NCBI GenBank assembly: GCA_016930085.1
Contig: JAFGHO010000106.1
Coordinates: 1-38,465 of the forward strand
Direction of reading: 5' to 3'
Length of the DNA: 38,465 nucleotides
DNA from: Spirochaetales bacterium
GTDB taxonomy: Bacteria > Spirochaetota > Spirochaetia > SZUA-6 > JAFGRV01
Below the pieces are notes generated by a model. The model did not search any database. It was not told the DNA's origin and worked only from the letters and a program-made list of their open reading frames with translations. Of this stretch, positions 1 to 7,708 are shown one piece after another. The position numbers and the translations under genes were made by a program. The first letter of the stretch is position 1. Each line of letters starts with the position of its first letter.

Positions 1-530
1 GCGGATGCACGCGGATGATTGCAGGTGGAAGTGACACTTGTCTGGTGATAAAGTGAAACAATAAAGCAATAGAATTAATGTAGATAAAGAAAACAGTAAG
101 GAATAAATTAAAATAAAAACAACAGGGTCCGATGAATCAATAGAAGACGAAACTTTTTTAGCGGGGAAAGCGTACACTGAAATATGACATCATCTGCGCA
201 GCCCGACCCGTTTGATTGAGGAGTGATTTGTTTTATGGATGTGAAGGCAGGCGTTATTCGATAAGGCCGTCGGGCATCTGCGGAAGCCCCGCAGGGAAAA
301 TAGAAAAAGCCGCCGTTCATTTATTTTAAGGTGACTGCATAAAAAAAATCGCGGGGCGATCTGTAGTTTATCAATAAAAAATGAAATCTACACAAAAAGC
401 TTTCGCAAAGGGGAAACCGTCACCGTGCCGGGAATCAAAAGAATCTATAGTCGGTTTATAGTGACAATAATGTAAAAGAAAAAGGAATAACCGGTACGGT
501 ATCGAGTTAACAGGGCCATAACGTGATCGC
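1..530. other. Non-coding stretch downstream of the histidine kinase
   Basis: No convincing gene is visible in these 530 bases. The open frames are AT-rich, lack ribosome binding sites and resemble nothing I know. The first 17 bases contain GCGGATG twice, 10 bases apart, which looks like the edge of a degenerate short repeat. A small perfect hairpin, CTGCGG-aagcc-CCGCAG, lies at 278-294 without a T-run. The terminator candidate at 341-360 is listed separately. The rest is AT-rich spacer. Confidence 0.5.
341..360 (-). terminator. Candidate intrinsic terminator of the seven-gene operon
   Basis: Read on the minus strand, the stem ATCGC-CCC-GCGAT is followed directly by a run of eight T (plus-strand A run 341-348, stem arms 348-352 and 356-360). 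It lies about 170 bases beyond the kinase stop codon and faces the right way to end the operon that begins near 8405. The stem is only five base pairs, so it may be weak. Confidence 0.5.
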
Positions 531-1868
531 TTACAATGGTATACCGATGTGAAACGCTGTCCCGCAGCCCCGCCGCGATGTCACGCCGATGTCCCATCCG
601 TGGGCGTTGATGATCGATTTTACCGTCGAAAGCCCCAAACCGAATCCCCTCGTCTCGTTCGGTCGGCCGCCGCGGAAGAAGGGATCGAAGATCCGTTCCA
701 GTTCGTGCGCTTCGATCCCGGCCCCCGTGTCGCGGATCGTGAGGACGATCTTTTCCTTTTCAATCACCGCATCGATGGCGATTTCGTCTCCTTCTTTCGT
801 GTAACGGAGTGAATTATAGAAGAGATTCTCGAGGGCGCGGAGGAGGAGACCCTGGTCGATCTCGACCGTGACGGTATCCGGAATATCGATGGCGAACGAA
901 AAGCGGCGTTTGAATATATGCGCGTCGTCCCGGTAAATCGTTGCGGCCTGCATCAGAAAATCCCCGAAACTGACACGCTCGCATTTGAGACGCCACTCCC
1001 CCGTTTCCATTTTCACGAATTCGATGAGTTCCTCGATCCTCGCTTCGAGCAGGCCCGTCTTGTCCGAAATAATCGAAAGATACTTTTCGAGGGTCTTTCG
1101 GTCGCCGGCGAGTCCGTCGGTTATCGCTTCCGTGTATCCTTTTATCGTCGTAAGCGGCGTTGAGAGGTCGTGGGAAACGGCCATGAGAAAGCGGGAACGC
1201 TTGGCCAGTTCCTCTTTCAGCGCTTCCCGCATGCCGTCGAACGCGCGCGTCAGCGATGCGATTTCGTCGTTTCCTTTGGGCTCGAGCTCGAAATCGAGGT
1301 CGCCCCCGGCGATGCTGCACGCCGCTTTTTCGAGGCCCATGATCGATCTTCTGAACGAACTCACAAAGACGACACCCGCGATCGAACTTGCCGTCAAGAG
1401 AAATAAAAAGACCGGTCCTATCCAGCGTAAAAATCTGAAAGGATTGGCGAAATTTTGCGTTTGTTGATCGACACTGATAAAGACCTTTATCCCTTCCTGG
1501 GCGGTGATAAAGCGCGGATCGTAAAGCTGGCTTCGTTCGGGAAACTCCCGTGTCAGGTACGATATGAGGTCCTCCGGCGGAATGATCCTTCCCGTTTCAA
1601 TGTCCTCGAGTGATGAAAAGAGAACCCTGTTGTCCGGGGCGAGCGCCGCTATATCGACGCCGTCGGGAATCGTGTGAAGAATCTCATCTGCGTCTTCGCC
1701 TGCCTTGAGAATGGCGTTGTGCATCCATTTCATTATTTCCACGTGCCTGTTCGCTTCCTCGTCCTGCATCAGTATAATCGAATATACCAGACCGATAAGG
1801 AGGGTTATAACAGCCGGTATGGTGATGATCGCCGCGATGACGACGGCGAATTTGGTGGTCAATTTCAT
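531..1868 (-). CDS. Sensor histidine kinase, membrane-bound
   Basis: This 445-residue two-component kinase should autophosphorylate on a histidine and pass the phosphate to the regulator encoded just upstream. A membrane helix at about 8-33, a roughly 110-residue extracytoplasmic sensor region, a second helix at about 148-170 and a HAMP region precede the catalytic core. The H-box VSHDLSTPLT places the acceptor at His233. The N-box lies near Asn348/Asn352, with G1 DTGAGI at 380, F-box FDPFF at 394 and G2 GFGLGLS at 408. The core is complete and looks active. The start codon overlaps the regulator stop by four bases (ATGA), implying translational coupling. It is the last gene of the minus-strand operon. 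The sensor region belongs to no family I can name; an envelope signal linked to the export genes is an inference from context. Confidence 0.93.
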   Translation of the reverse strand: MKLTTKFAVVIAAIITIPAVITLLIGLVYSIILMQDEEANRHVEIMKWMHNAILKAGEDADEILHTIPDGVDIAALAPDNRVLFSSLEDIETGRIIPPEDLISYLTREFPERSQLYDPRFITAQEGIKVFISVDQQTQNFANPFRFLRWIGPVFLFLLTASSIAGVVFVSSFRRSIMGLEKAACSIAGGDLDFELEPKGNDEIASLTRAFDGMREALKEELAKRSRFLMAVSHDLSTPLTTIKGYTEAITDGLAGDRKTLEKYLSIISDKTGLLEARIEELIEFVKMETGEWRLKCERVSFGDFLMQAATIYRDDAHIFKRRFSFAIDIPDTVTVEIDQGLLLRALENLFYNSLRYTKEGDEIAIDAVIEKEKIVLTIRDTGAGIEAHELERIFDPFFRGGRPNETRGFGLGLSTVKSIINAHGWDIGVTSRRGCGTAFHIGIPL

Positions 1869-2575
1869 ACGTTTCCTCCCCCCGTATCGAGCGCTTTTTC
1901 GTTAAAAAAGTATCCCGCGCCGTAGATATTCTGAATATAGACGGGCTGCGAGGGGTCGTCTTCGATTTTCCTCCGAAGCCGCTGTATGTGAATCGCCACG
2001 GTGGCGAGTTCCCCGTACTTCCGGTTCCAGACGTGCTCATATATTTCGTTTGCCGTAAAGGCTTTTCCCGCGTTGCCGGCAAGGAAAAGGAGTACTTCGA
2101 ATTCCTTTACCGTGAGCGCCACCCGTTTGTCGCCCTTCATCAGGGTATAGGCGTCCGGGGAGAGGGTGAAGGCGCCGAAGTGTATGGCGGCTTTCCCGTG
2201 ATCCGGGCGTTCACCGGCGCGACGGAGCAGGGCGCGGATCCGCGCGGCGAGGACCCGCGGTGAAAAGGGTTTGACGACATATTCGTCCGCCCCGATTCCC
2301 AGCCCCAGAATGAGGTCTTCGTCCGTCTTTCGCGCTGAAACGATGATCGTCGGGACGCCGCTTTCCTTTCGTATCCTCTGGAGAAACTCGAACCCGTCCA
2401 TGCCGGGAAGGTTGATGTCGAGAACGATGAGATCGTAATCGCGCGAGGAAAGTTCTTCCATCCCACGCTCCGCCGTGGCGCAGATCACCGAATCCATTCC
2501 TTCGTTTTTCAGGTAAAGACCGATAAGCCGGGCTATGTCCTCTTCGTCTTCGATAATCAGAATGTTCGCTTTCAT
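1865..2575 (-). CDS. OmpR/PhoB-family response regulator
   Basis: This 236-residue DNA-binding regulator has a receiver domain (1-115) with acidic pocket Glu9/Asp10, phosphoacceptor Asp53 in VLDINLPGMDG, Ser80 and Lys102. A winged-helix output domain (about 135-230) contains the family-typical run ending in a YGAGYFF hairpin. It is the expected partner of the kinase whose start overlaps its stop. The start is set by AGGAAA about eight bases upstream, which itself overlaps the stop codon of the preceding barrel-protein gene, so this gene is co-transcribed with the transport genes. OmpR-family regulators bind as dimers to direct repeats with about 11-bp spacing. One such array lies at 14827-14859 in this window, but no link between the two is shown. 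Confidence 0.94.
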   Translation of the reverse strand: MKANILIIEDEEDIARLIGLYLKNEGMDSVICATAERGMEELSSRDYDLIVLDINLPGMDGFEFLQRIRKESGVPTIIVSARKTDEDLILGLGIGADEYVVKPFSPRVLAARIRALLRRAGERPDHGKAAIHFGAFTLSPDAYTLMKGDKRVALTVKEFEVLLFLAGNAGKAFTANEIYEHVWNRKYGELATVAIHIQRLRRKIEDDPSQPVYIQNIYGAGYFFNEKALDTGGGNV

Positions 2576-2583
2576 GGGATTTC

Positions 2584-4041
2584 CTAAAAACTTCCCCTGC
2601 CCAAAACAAAGTCGATTGCGGCGCCGGCACCAGGTCCCGCCGGGGTGTACTCGTCATATTGGCCGCCGTAGAATACCGGAATACTCAGCCGTACAAATGC
2701 GTAATCCGTGACGTTCCACGTGATCTGCGGCAAAAGCTGTCCGGAACCGTCGGAAAGATCCCCGATCCAGAAAAAGGAGGCGGTAATATCGGAATCGAAT
2801 ATCTCCGTCCAGATGACGCTCACCGCGGCGTAGTGCATCCCCCGTTGAAGAAGATCCCGGAAGGTGATGTCCCCCGCGGCAAGAAGGGCGCCGAGACCCG
2901 CCTGGTTCTCGAAGACTTCGAGATCGCCGTACCCTGTCCCATTGAAAAGGTATTGGCCGGTGAAGGTAATGTTTTCAAACGATGTATCGATCTGTCTCAG
3001 GTTGTACATGAAACCCGCGGTACCGGAAAAGAAAAACTCGTTGTCCCTTTCGACCGTCTTGAGCCCGAAGGGATGTTCGAGGCTTACCGCCGTCGATTCG
3101 ACGAATGTCCTGTTGGCGCCGTAGCTTCCCACCGCTTCGGCGAACATATCGGTGTCAAACAATGGGAAGGTGAAGGTGAGCATGCCCGTCGGGGCGATGT
3201 CGACCTGATAAATCCCGCCGATTCCCACTTCGAGCGTGCCGATGACGAACTCCGCCTTCGGTGCCACATAGATCTCGTTCGGTTTGTCGATCTCGTGGGC
3301 GATGAGGTAGAGGTAGAGGTTGTGGACGCCGAACGGATACTGCGCTTTGAGCGACACGGGGCCTTCACGTTCCGCCGTGGGATCGGCCGGGTCGATCGGC
3401 GTGAGATTGAGGATGTCGGCCGGGCTGAAGAAGTAACCGACCCCCCACCTGATCGTATGCTTTCCGCCGCGGAAGAAAACGGTATTGCCGATGTTGAAAT
3501 CCGCGAAGAGTTCCCTGATCGCGATAATATCGTCCATTTCCCTTCCGGCATCCTCGTCTACGGTAAAGGGATAGGAGAGGACGGCCTTTCCGTAAACGCG
3601 GAAATCTTCTTCCGGGCGCGCGTCGAAATAGAGGACGCTTTCCAGTGTCGTTGTGAGAGTCGTCTCGTCGGGGTCGGCGATATTGTCAATGATATACCCC
3701 GCGTCGAGGGCGGGATCCGTCCACATGACCGCGGGGGTGAGTGAAAACTCGAACCTGCCCCCTATTTCAACGGTATCGGACCGGAGGAGGAGCGTGTCGA
3801 TACCGGAGGTGAGGTCTTCCTCCTTGTAATCCTTCACAACGTCGTCCTCGAAGAGCCCCCTGTCTTCTTCACCGGCGGCCGGGGGTTCCTCTTCGCCTCC
3901 CCCTCCGGCGCCGGCCGCCGTTCCCTCTCCTTCGATCATGTCATCGCCGAAAAGCTCATCTTCGTCGATATCCTGCGCGTACAGCGAAACCGCGCTGGTA
4001 AGCGTTATAAAAATAAGCAGGCATAATATTGTCCGTTTCAT
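2584..4041 (-). CDS. Predicted beta-barrel outer-membrane protein with acidic N-terminal linker
   Basis: This 485-residue protein has a clear signal peptide (MKRT, hydrophobic core, cleavage near YAQ-D at 23/24). The mature N-terminus (24-78) is highly acidic and low in complexity, with a Gly/Glu/Ala/Pro stretch at 40-60. It carries two related motifs, ELFGDDMIE (29-37) and LFEDDVV (63-69). From about residue 80 to the end, the sequence alternates hydrophobic and polar residues, is rich in Phe, Tyr and Gly, and ends in a terminal Phe, the usual outer-membrane barrel signature. The stretch RGGKHTIRWGVGYFF followed by a D-I-L-N turn is reminiscent of DUF1302-like barrels, but I do not assign the family. 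It follows the LolA-like gene by 9 bases and precedes the response regulator by 8. Likely role: the outer-membrane end of the export system. Confidence 0.85.
   Translation of the reverse strand: MKRTILCLLIFITLTSAVSLYAQDIDEDELFGDDMIEGEGTAAGAGGGGEEEPPAAGEEDRGLFEDDVVKDYKEEDLTSGIDTLLLRSDTVEIGGRFEFSLTPAVMWTDPALDAGYIIDNIADPDETTLTTTLESVLYFDARPEEDFRVYGKAVLSYPFTVDEDAGREMDDIIAIRELFADFNIGNTVFFRGGKHTIRWGVGYFFSPADILNLTPIDPADPTAEREGPVSLKAQYPFGVHNLYLYLIAHEIDKPNEIYVAPKAEFVIGTLEVGIGGIYQVDIAPTGMLTFTFPLFDTDMFAEAVGSYGANRTFVESTAVSLEHPFGLKTVERDNEFFFSGTAGFMYNLRQIDTSFENITFTGQYLFNGTGYGDLEVFENQAGLGALLAAGDITFRDLLQRGMHYAAVSVIWTEIFDSDITASFFWIGDLSDGSGQLLPQITWNVTDYAFVRLSIPVFYGGQYDEYTPAGPGAGAAIDFVLGRGSF
3835..3963 (-). other. 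Acidic linker with two LF-x-DD motifs in the barrel protein
   Basis: The segment covers residues 27-69 of the barrel protein. It starts with EDELFGDDMIE and ends with LFEDDVV, separated by a Gly/Ala/Glu/Pro spacer. The first copy matches EDDMFGSDIVE in the first permease (6899-6931) at E, D, F, G, D and E, with conservative changes elsewhere. Shared short motifs between two proteins of one export path could be a docking site; this is an inference. Confidence 0.5.
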
Positions 4042-4050
4042 GGCGCCCCC

Positions 4051-4797
4051 TTACCTGTTGACCCGTTCGACATAGGCTTTTGAGAAGACGTCATCGGGAA
4101 GGTTGTCGAGCGATATGTCGGTAATGGTCACCTGTGTTTTTTTCCCTTGGACAAGTTCGTCGACAAAAAGCATTTTCGTCGGCACGTACTTGTCTTTCAC
4201 CTTCGCGTATCCGGGGAAATAGGAGGTACGCATGTGGCGCCTGTTGAGGCTGTAATCCTCCATCTTGAGAATGAGGTTGTTGTCTTTTCGTACCCAGATC
4301 TTCTGATAAGGGTAGGTCACCTCGTCGTTCAGCGCTTCGAGATCGAGGATATACACCCCGAATTTCCCCAGCGTTCCCTCCTCCCACGAAACGGCTTTGT
4401 AATCTTCCTTGTAGCTTCTCGTGCGGAAATCGGAATGCCGCGTGTCCGTTCCTTCGAAACTTTCTTTCATCGACGTGTGATTGAACTTCCTGCTTTCCGG
4501 ATCGTAGAACCAGAGGTTGTCGTCGATCATCAGGTAGCCCTGTCCCTTCCGTGTTTTCGGTTCGAGAATGAGAAGGAGGAACTTGTCGTCCCTGTCCCGC
4601 CGGAACTGGTTTACCTTGAGGACTTCCCTCCCTTTTTCAGGGTCGTCGGACACCATGGTAAGGACGGATGAAAAGTCGTTCTCGTCGAACCTCCCCATGG
4701 TGTCGATCTGCGTGAGGATGGCGTCGATGTCGGGCGATGCGGCGCAAAGCCGTATCATGAACATCGCCATAATGACAATTAATATCGGTTTTTTCAT
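4051..4797 (-). CDS. Outer-membrane lipoprotein-sorting (LolA-like) periplasmic protein
   Basis: This 248-residue exported protein resembles the LolA-like family often annotated as outer membrane lipoprotein-sorting protein (the PF17131 type). The signal peptide is MKKPILIVIMAMFMIRLCAA. Family hallmarks include LEPKTRKGQGYLMIDDNLWFY near 79-99 (normally Pro-x-x-x-G-x-G-Tyr-Leu then Trp-x-Tyr), then Met-Lys-x-Ser-Phe-x-Gly-Thr-Asp, and a late basic-aromatic strand. The fold is an open half-barrel that binds a lipid or acyl chain in the periplasm. The start is the ATG at 4797, preceded by AAGGAG with eight bases of spacing; a longer in-frame start at 4818 lacks this support. With the ABC genes upstream and the barrel gene downstream, it is the likely periplasmic carrier. 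The cargo cannot be read from the sequence. Confidence 0.88.
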   Translation of the reverse strand: MKKPILIVIMAMFMIRLCAASPDIDAILTQIDTMGRFDENDFSSVLTMVSDDPEKGREVLKVNQFRRDRDDKFLLLILEPKTRKGQGYLMIDDNLWFYDPESRKFNHTSMKESFEGTDTRHSDFRTRSYKEDYKAVSWEEGTLGKFGVYILDLEALNDEVTYPYQKIWVRKDNNLILKMEDYSLNRRHMRTSYFPGYAKVKDKYVPTKMLFVDELVQGKKTQVTITDISLDNLPDDVFSKAYVERVNR

Positions 4798-4816
4798 ATA
4801 TGTATCTCCTTGTAAC

Positions 4817-4831
4817 ACGGGCCGGGCCCGT
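4817..4831. promoter_or_regulatory. Perfect 15-bp palindrome inside the operon
   Basis: ACGGGCC-G-GGCCCGT is a perfect inverted repeat in the 72-base gap between the second permease and the LolA-like gene, the only long gap in the operon. It could fold as a GC-rich hairpin without a T-run, and so act as an mRNA processing or stability element, or it could be a protein site. It lies just upstream of the AAGGAG ribosome binding site. Confidence 0.4.
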
Positions 4832-4869
4832 CATATTGTCGCACGGCACATACGCTTTCGTCAAACCGC

Positions 4870-6204
4870 TTAGTAGTGTGTGCCGAGCGCCTTCGCCGGA
4901 TCGAGTTTCGCCGCCCTCCGCGCCGGGAAGTAGGCGGCGAGCAGGCTGATCCCCCCGATAAGGACGGTACTGCCGAGGATGCCCGCGATCGAAGGCACGA
5001 ACGTCGGGTGTCCGTTCTTCAAAAAAATGAAAAACGGATTGTTGATGTCAAAGGACACGAACGAAAAGAGGCCCATCAGCGCGAGTGAGAGAGCGATACC
5101 GGCGGCAGTACCGAATATCGCGATCGAAAGGGCCTCGAGGAGGAACATGTTGCGGACCCCGCTCCGCTGCATGCCGATGGCCCGGATGGTTCCTATCTCC
5201 CTCGTCCGTTCGATGAGAATCATCCTGAAGGTATTGGTGATACCCACCATGGTGATGAGAAGGAGGATGAGAAAAACGAAGAATCCCACGTAATTGAGGA
5301 CATTTACCATGTCCATGACATGGGACATCAGGTCGTTCAGGGTCGTGATACTGTATTTCGTTCCCTCCCACGGTTCTTCCTCCTCGCCGCCCATCATCAA
5401 ACCGAACATGCCGTGTACTTGTTCCGGTCCGTCCTCCGCCTCCCCGTTTTCTTCTTCCCTCGGATACACGGGCGCTTCGGCGGATAGCGCGTTGTAGATA
5501 CGTTTCGCCTGGACATCCATCTCCTCCATGTTTTGAAGAAAAATATTGAAGGACTGGAATTCTCCGGGTCTGAGATTTATCAGCTCGTTCAAATAATCGC
5601 CGTGCACATAACAGGAGAAATCGCCGATGATGTCGGTGCTTTGCGAAAACGCGATGACCCGAAACTCCCCGACGTTTTGCTGGCCGGTGATCGTCTGTAT
5701 GCGGGCGAGCAGGGTTTCCCCCACCTCGACGCCGAGTTTTTCCCCGACGTTCGAAGAGATAATGATCGCGCGGGGATCGCTCAGTCCTGCGAGGCTTCCC
5801 TCCTTGATAAGGAGGCGGTCCCTGAAAAAGGACTCGTTCGCCCACTGGATGCCTTCGATCCCCTGCAGCATTTCACGCGATCCGAAGATAAGGGTCGCCA
5901 TCGCGCTCGAACGCTTCGTGATATATCCGACCTTGATATCGAGGTCCGCGATGATCCGCTGTAACAGTGAATCGTCACGTATCACATTGATCGTCTTTCC
6001 CGATTCACTCAGTTCGCTTCCCCGTATGTAAATGTGACCGGCTAATATCTGTGAAAAATTTTCCTTCACATTGGCGACCATTCCCCCGGTAAGACTCATA
6101 AGCAGTGTGATGACGAGCATCCCGAAAGCGATGGCCCCGCCGAGCAGGAAACTCCGTTTTTTCTGCCTGCTTATGTTTCTGAATGCAATGTTCAACGTTG
6201 TCAT
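4870..6204 (-). CDS. ABC transporter permease, FtsX/LolE/MacB type (second permease)
   Basis: This 444-residue inner-membrane permease belongs to the type VII ABC superfamily (LolCDE, MacB, FtsX), which extracts or pushes substrates from the inner membrane using mechanical transmission. One N-terminal helix (about 18-40) is followed by a MacB-like periplasmic domain (about 45-290) and three C-terminal helices (about 303-327, 355-383, 405-427). Between helices two and three lies the conserved cytoplasmic motif REIGTIRAIGMQRSGV that contacts the ATPase. The periplasmic domain holds an unusual Glu/Gly/Met-rich insert at about 249-280 (HGMFGLMMGGEEEE). The start is preceded by GAGGAGG, which overlaps the stop of the first permease. 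Two unlike permeases plus one ATPase suggest a LolC/LolE-like heterodimer. Confidence 0.92.
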   Translation of the reverse strand: MTTLNIAFRNISRQKKRSFLLGGAIAFGMLVITLLMSLTGGMVANVKENFSQILAGHIYIRGSELSESGKTINVIRDDSLLQRIIADLDIKVGYITKRSSAMATLIFGSREMLQGIEGIQWANESFFRDRLLIKEGSLAGLSDPRAIIISSNVGEKLGVEVGETLLARIQTITGQQNVGEFRVIAFSQSTDIIGDFSCYVHGDYLNELINLRPGEFQSFNIFLQNMEEMDVQAKRIYNALSAEAPVYPREEENGEAEDGPEQVHGMFGLMMGGEEEEPWEGTKYSITTLNDLMSHVMDMVNVLNYVGFFVFLILLLITMVGITNTFRMILIERTREIGTIRAIGMQRSGVRNMFLLEALSIAIFGTAAGIALSLALMGLFSFVSFDINNPFFIFLKNGHPTFVPSIAGILGSTVLIGGISLLAAYFPARRAAKLDPAKALGTHY

Positions 6205-6217
6205 TTTTGTACCTCCT

Positions 6218-7708
6218 CTACGCGGCCTGTATCGCTCTTACCGGCTGGATTCTCAGGGCGATGGAAACCGGATAGAGACTGGCGAGAATCCCGATGCCGA
6301 CAATGATGGCCAGGGACATGGCGATCGACGGCAGAGAGACGGCGGGGTAGAGTATTTTCCCGCCGAAAATGATCTCAAAAAATATATTCGGCGCCTCGAT
6401 GCCGGTCTTTCCCAGAATGAAAAGTATCGCCGAGCCCAGGACGATACCGATGAGGCCGGCTGCGGTTGAAATCATCGTCGTTTCGATAATGATCATCTTT
6501 CTGACAAATCCCTTTTGGGCGCCGAGTGCCCTCATCGTCCCTATTTCCGGAATACGTTCGGTGACTGAGATGACGAGGGTGTTCATGATGATGATGACCG
6601 CCACCACTGCGATAATGAGGACGACGGCGTTGAATACGATCTGTATCACGTCCGCCATCTGCCCCATCGGACCGGCGCCGGATTTCCAGTCGGCGATGTC
6701 CGCGAGCAGCCCCTTTTCCCTGAAAAAGGAGATCAATTCGGCCTTTACTTTTGAAATGAAGTCCTGGGATTTCAGCTTGATCAGGAGGAAATGCCACGCG
6801 CCAGAATCGACCTGTGAATACAGTTCGCGTTCTGCGATATCGCCGAGTATCGAGTCGAGATTTTCTGAGGTATGTTTTCCGCTTTCTTCATCGACGGCCT
6901 CGACGATGTCGCTTCCGAACATGTCGTCTTCCGATGCGGACGGTGAAGTGCCGTCGAAGGTCTCGATGAGATTCGTTTCTTCTTTCGTCGTTTCGACTTC
7001 GAGTTCGGCCCCGAGAGTCATGCCGTTCAATGCCCTGAGGCTGTCGATATCGATGAGGCTTACCATGTCGAGCTGGACGTTGGAGCTTTTGAACCGGAAT
7101 ATGCCGGTAACATTAAGTTCGCGGATCTTCGCGCCGGCGCCCGCGCTGAATCCGGTCAAAAGCACCTTGTCGCCGGCCTTGATTTCGGCGCCGTCTCCGT
7201 TGTTCATTCGCTTTGCCACCCGCTTCGACAGTAATATCCCTTTCACGCCGGGTGTAAGGAATTCGCCGTCGAGGATATCGATATTGCCGGGAAACATGGC
7301 GGCATACTCGCCGGGTTCGATACCGAACAGAATGGTGAAGGATCTGTTATCCTCGCCGTATGAGATCTGGGCCCTTCCCGCCGCCTGGCCGGAGACGGCT
7401 TCCACTTCGGGGAGGGATGCCGCGAATTCCTTTATTTCGGAATAGTGGGGGACGACGGGCATCGCTTCGTTGAAACTGTTGATGTCCATGGCGCCCAGGA
7501 GGGTGAGATTCATATCGCTTTCTCCCGTGACGATAAGGTGCCCGGTATAGTTTTCGATATAATTTTTTCTGATTCCCCGCGCTGCCGTTTCCATCATCGA
7601 ATTGCCGGTCACGAGAATCGTAATGCCTAAGGTGACGATAATCCCGATGATGAATGTCTTGACCTTGTGTTCCCTGATGTTTCTCCACGCGATTTTAATG
7701 AGTGCCAT
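6218..7708 (-). CDS. ABC transporter permease, FtsX/LolC/MacB type (first permease)
   Basis: This 496-residue permease has the same layout as its neighbour: an N-terminal helix (about 17-38), a large periplasmic domain and three C-terminal helices (about 354-382, 408-432, 462-482). Its coupling segment is RIPEIGTMRALGAQKGF (385-401). The periplasmic domain carries an acidic insert at 252-282 that includes EDDMFGSDIVE (260-270), a near match to the N-terminal motif of the barrel protein. The ATG at 7708 is chosen because AAGGGGA precedes it; the longer frame to 7750 has no such site and would add a basic, unlikely leader. The gene overlaps the ATPase gene by 14 bases, a sign of coupled translation. 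Substrate unknown; lipoprotein or lipid release toward the LolA-like protein is the simplest reading. Confidence 0.92.
   Translation of the reverse strand: MALIKIAWRNIREHKVKTFIIGIIVTLGITILVTGNSMMETAARGIRKNYIENYTGHLIVTGESDMNLTLLGAMDINSFNEAMPVVPHYSEIKEFAASLPEVEAVSGQAAGRAQISYGEDNRSFTILFGIEPGEYAAMFPGNIDILDGEFLTPGVKGILLSKRVAKRMNNGDGAEIKAGDKVLLTGFSAGAGAKIRELNVTGIFRFKSSNVQLDMVSLIDIDSLRALNGMTLGAELEVETTKEETNLIETFDGTSPSASEDDMFGSDIVEAVDEESGKHTSENLDSILGDIAERELYSQVDSGAWHFLLIKLKSQDFISKVKAELISFFREKGLLADIADWKSGAGPMGQMADVIQIVFNAVVLIIAVVAVIIIMNTLVISVTERIPEIGTMRALGAQKGFVRKMIIIETTMISTAAGLIGIVLGSAILFILGKTGIEAPNIFFEIIFGGKILYPAVSLPSIAMSLAIIVGIGILASLYPVSIALRIQPVRAIQAA
6899..6931 (-). other. Acidic EDDMFGSDIVE motif in the first permease
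   Basis: Residues 260-270 of the first permease lie in the predicted periplasmic domain, within an acidic, Ser-rich, probably disordered insert. The motif aligns without gaps to EDELFGDDMIE in the mature N-terminus of the barrel protein. The codons differ between the two genes, so this is not a recent DNA duplication but protein-level similarity, shared ancestry or chance. Confidence 0.45.

Noticed and set aside
108-320. Minus-strand 70-residue frame after the kinase
   Set aside because: No ribosome binding site, mixed composition and no recognisable motif; the stretch is AT-rich spacer with a small hairpin.
2659-3744. Plus-strand 361-residue frame opposite the barrel-protein gene
   Set aside because: It is antisense to a gene with signal peptide, operon context and ribosome binding site; the composition is Arg/Glu-rich as expected of a shadow frame.
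6369-7445. Plus-strand 358-residue frame opposite the first permease
   Set aside because: Its Ser/Met-rich composition mirrors the complement of permease codons; no start signal.
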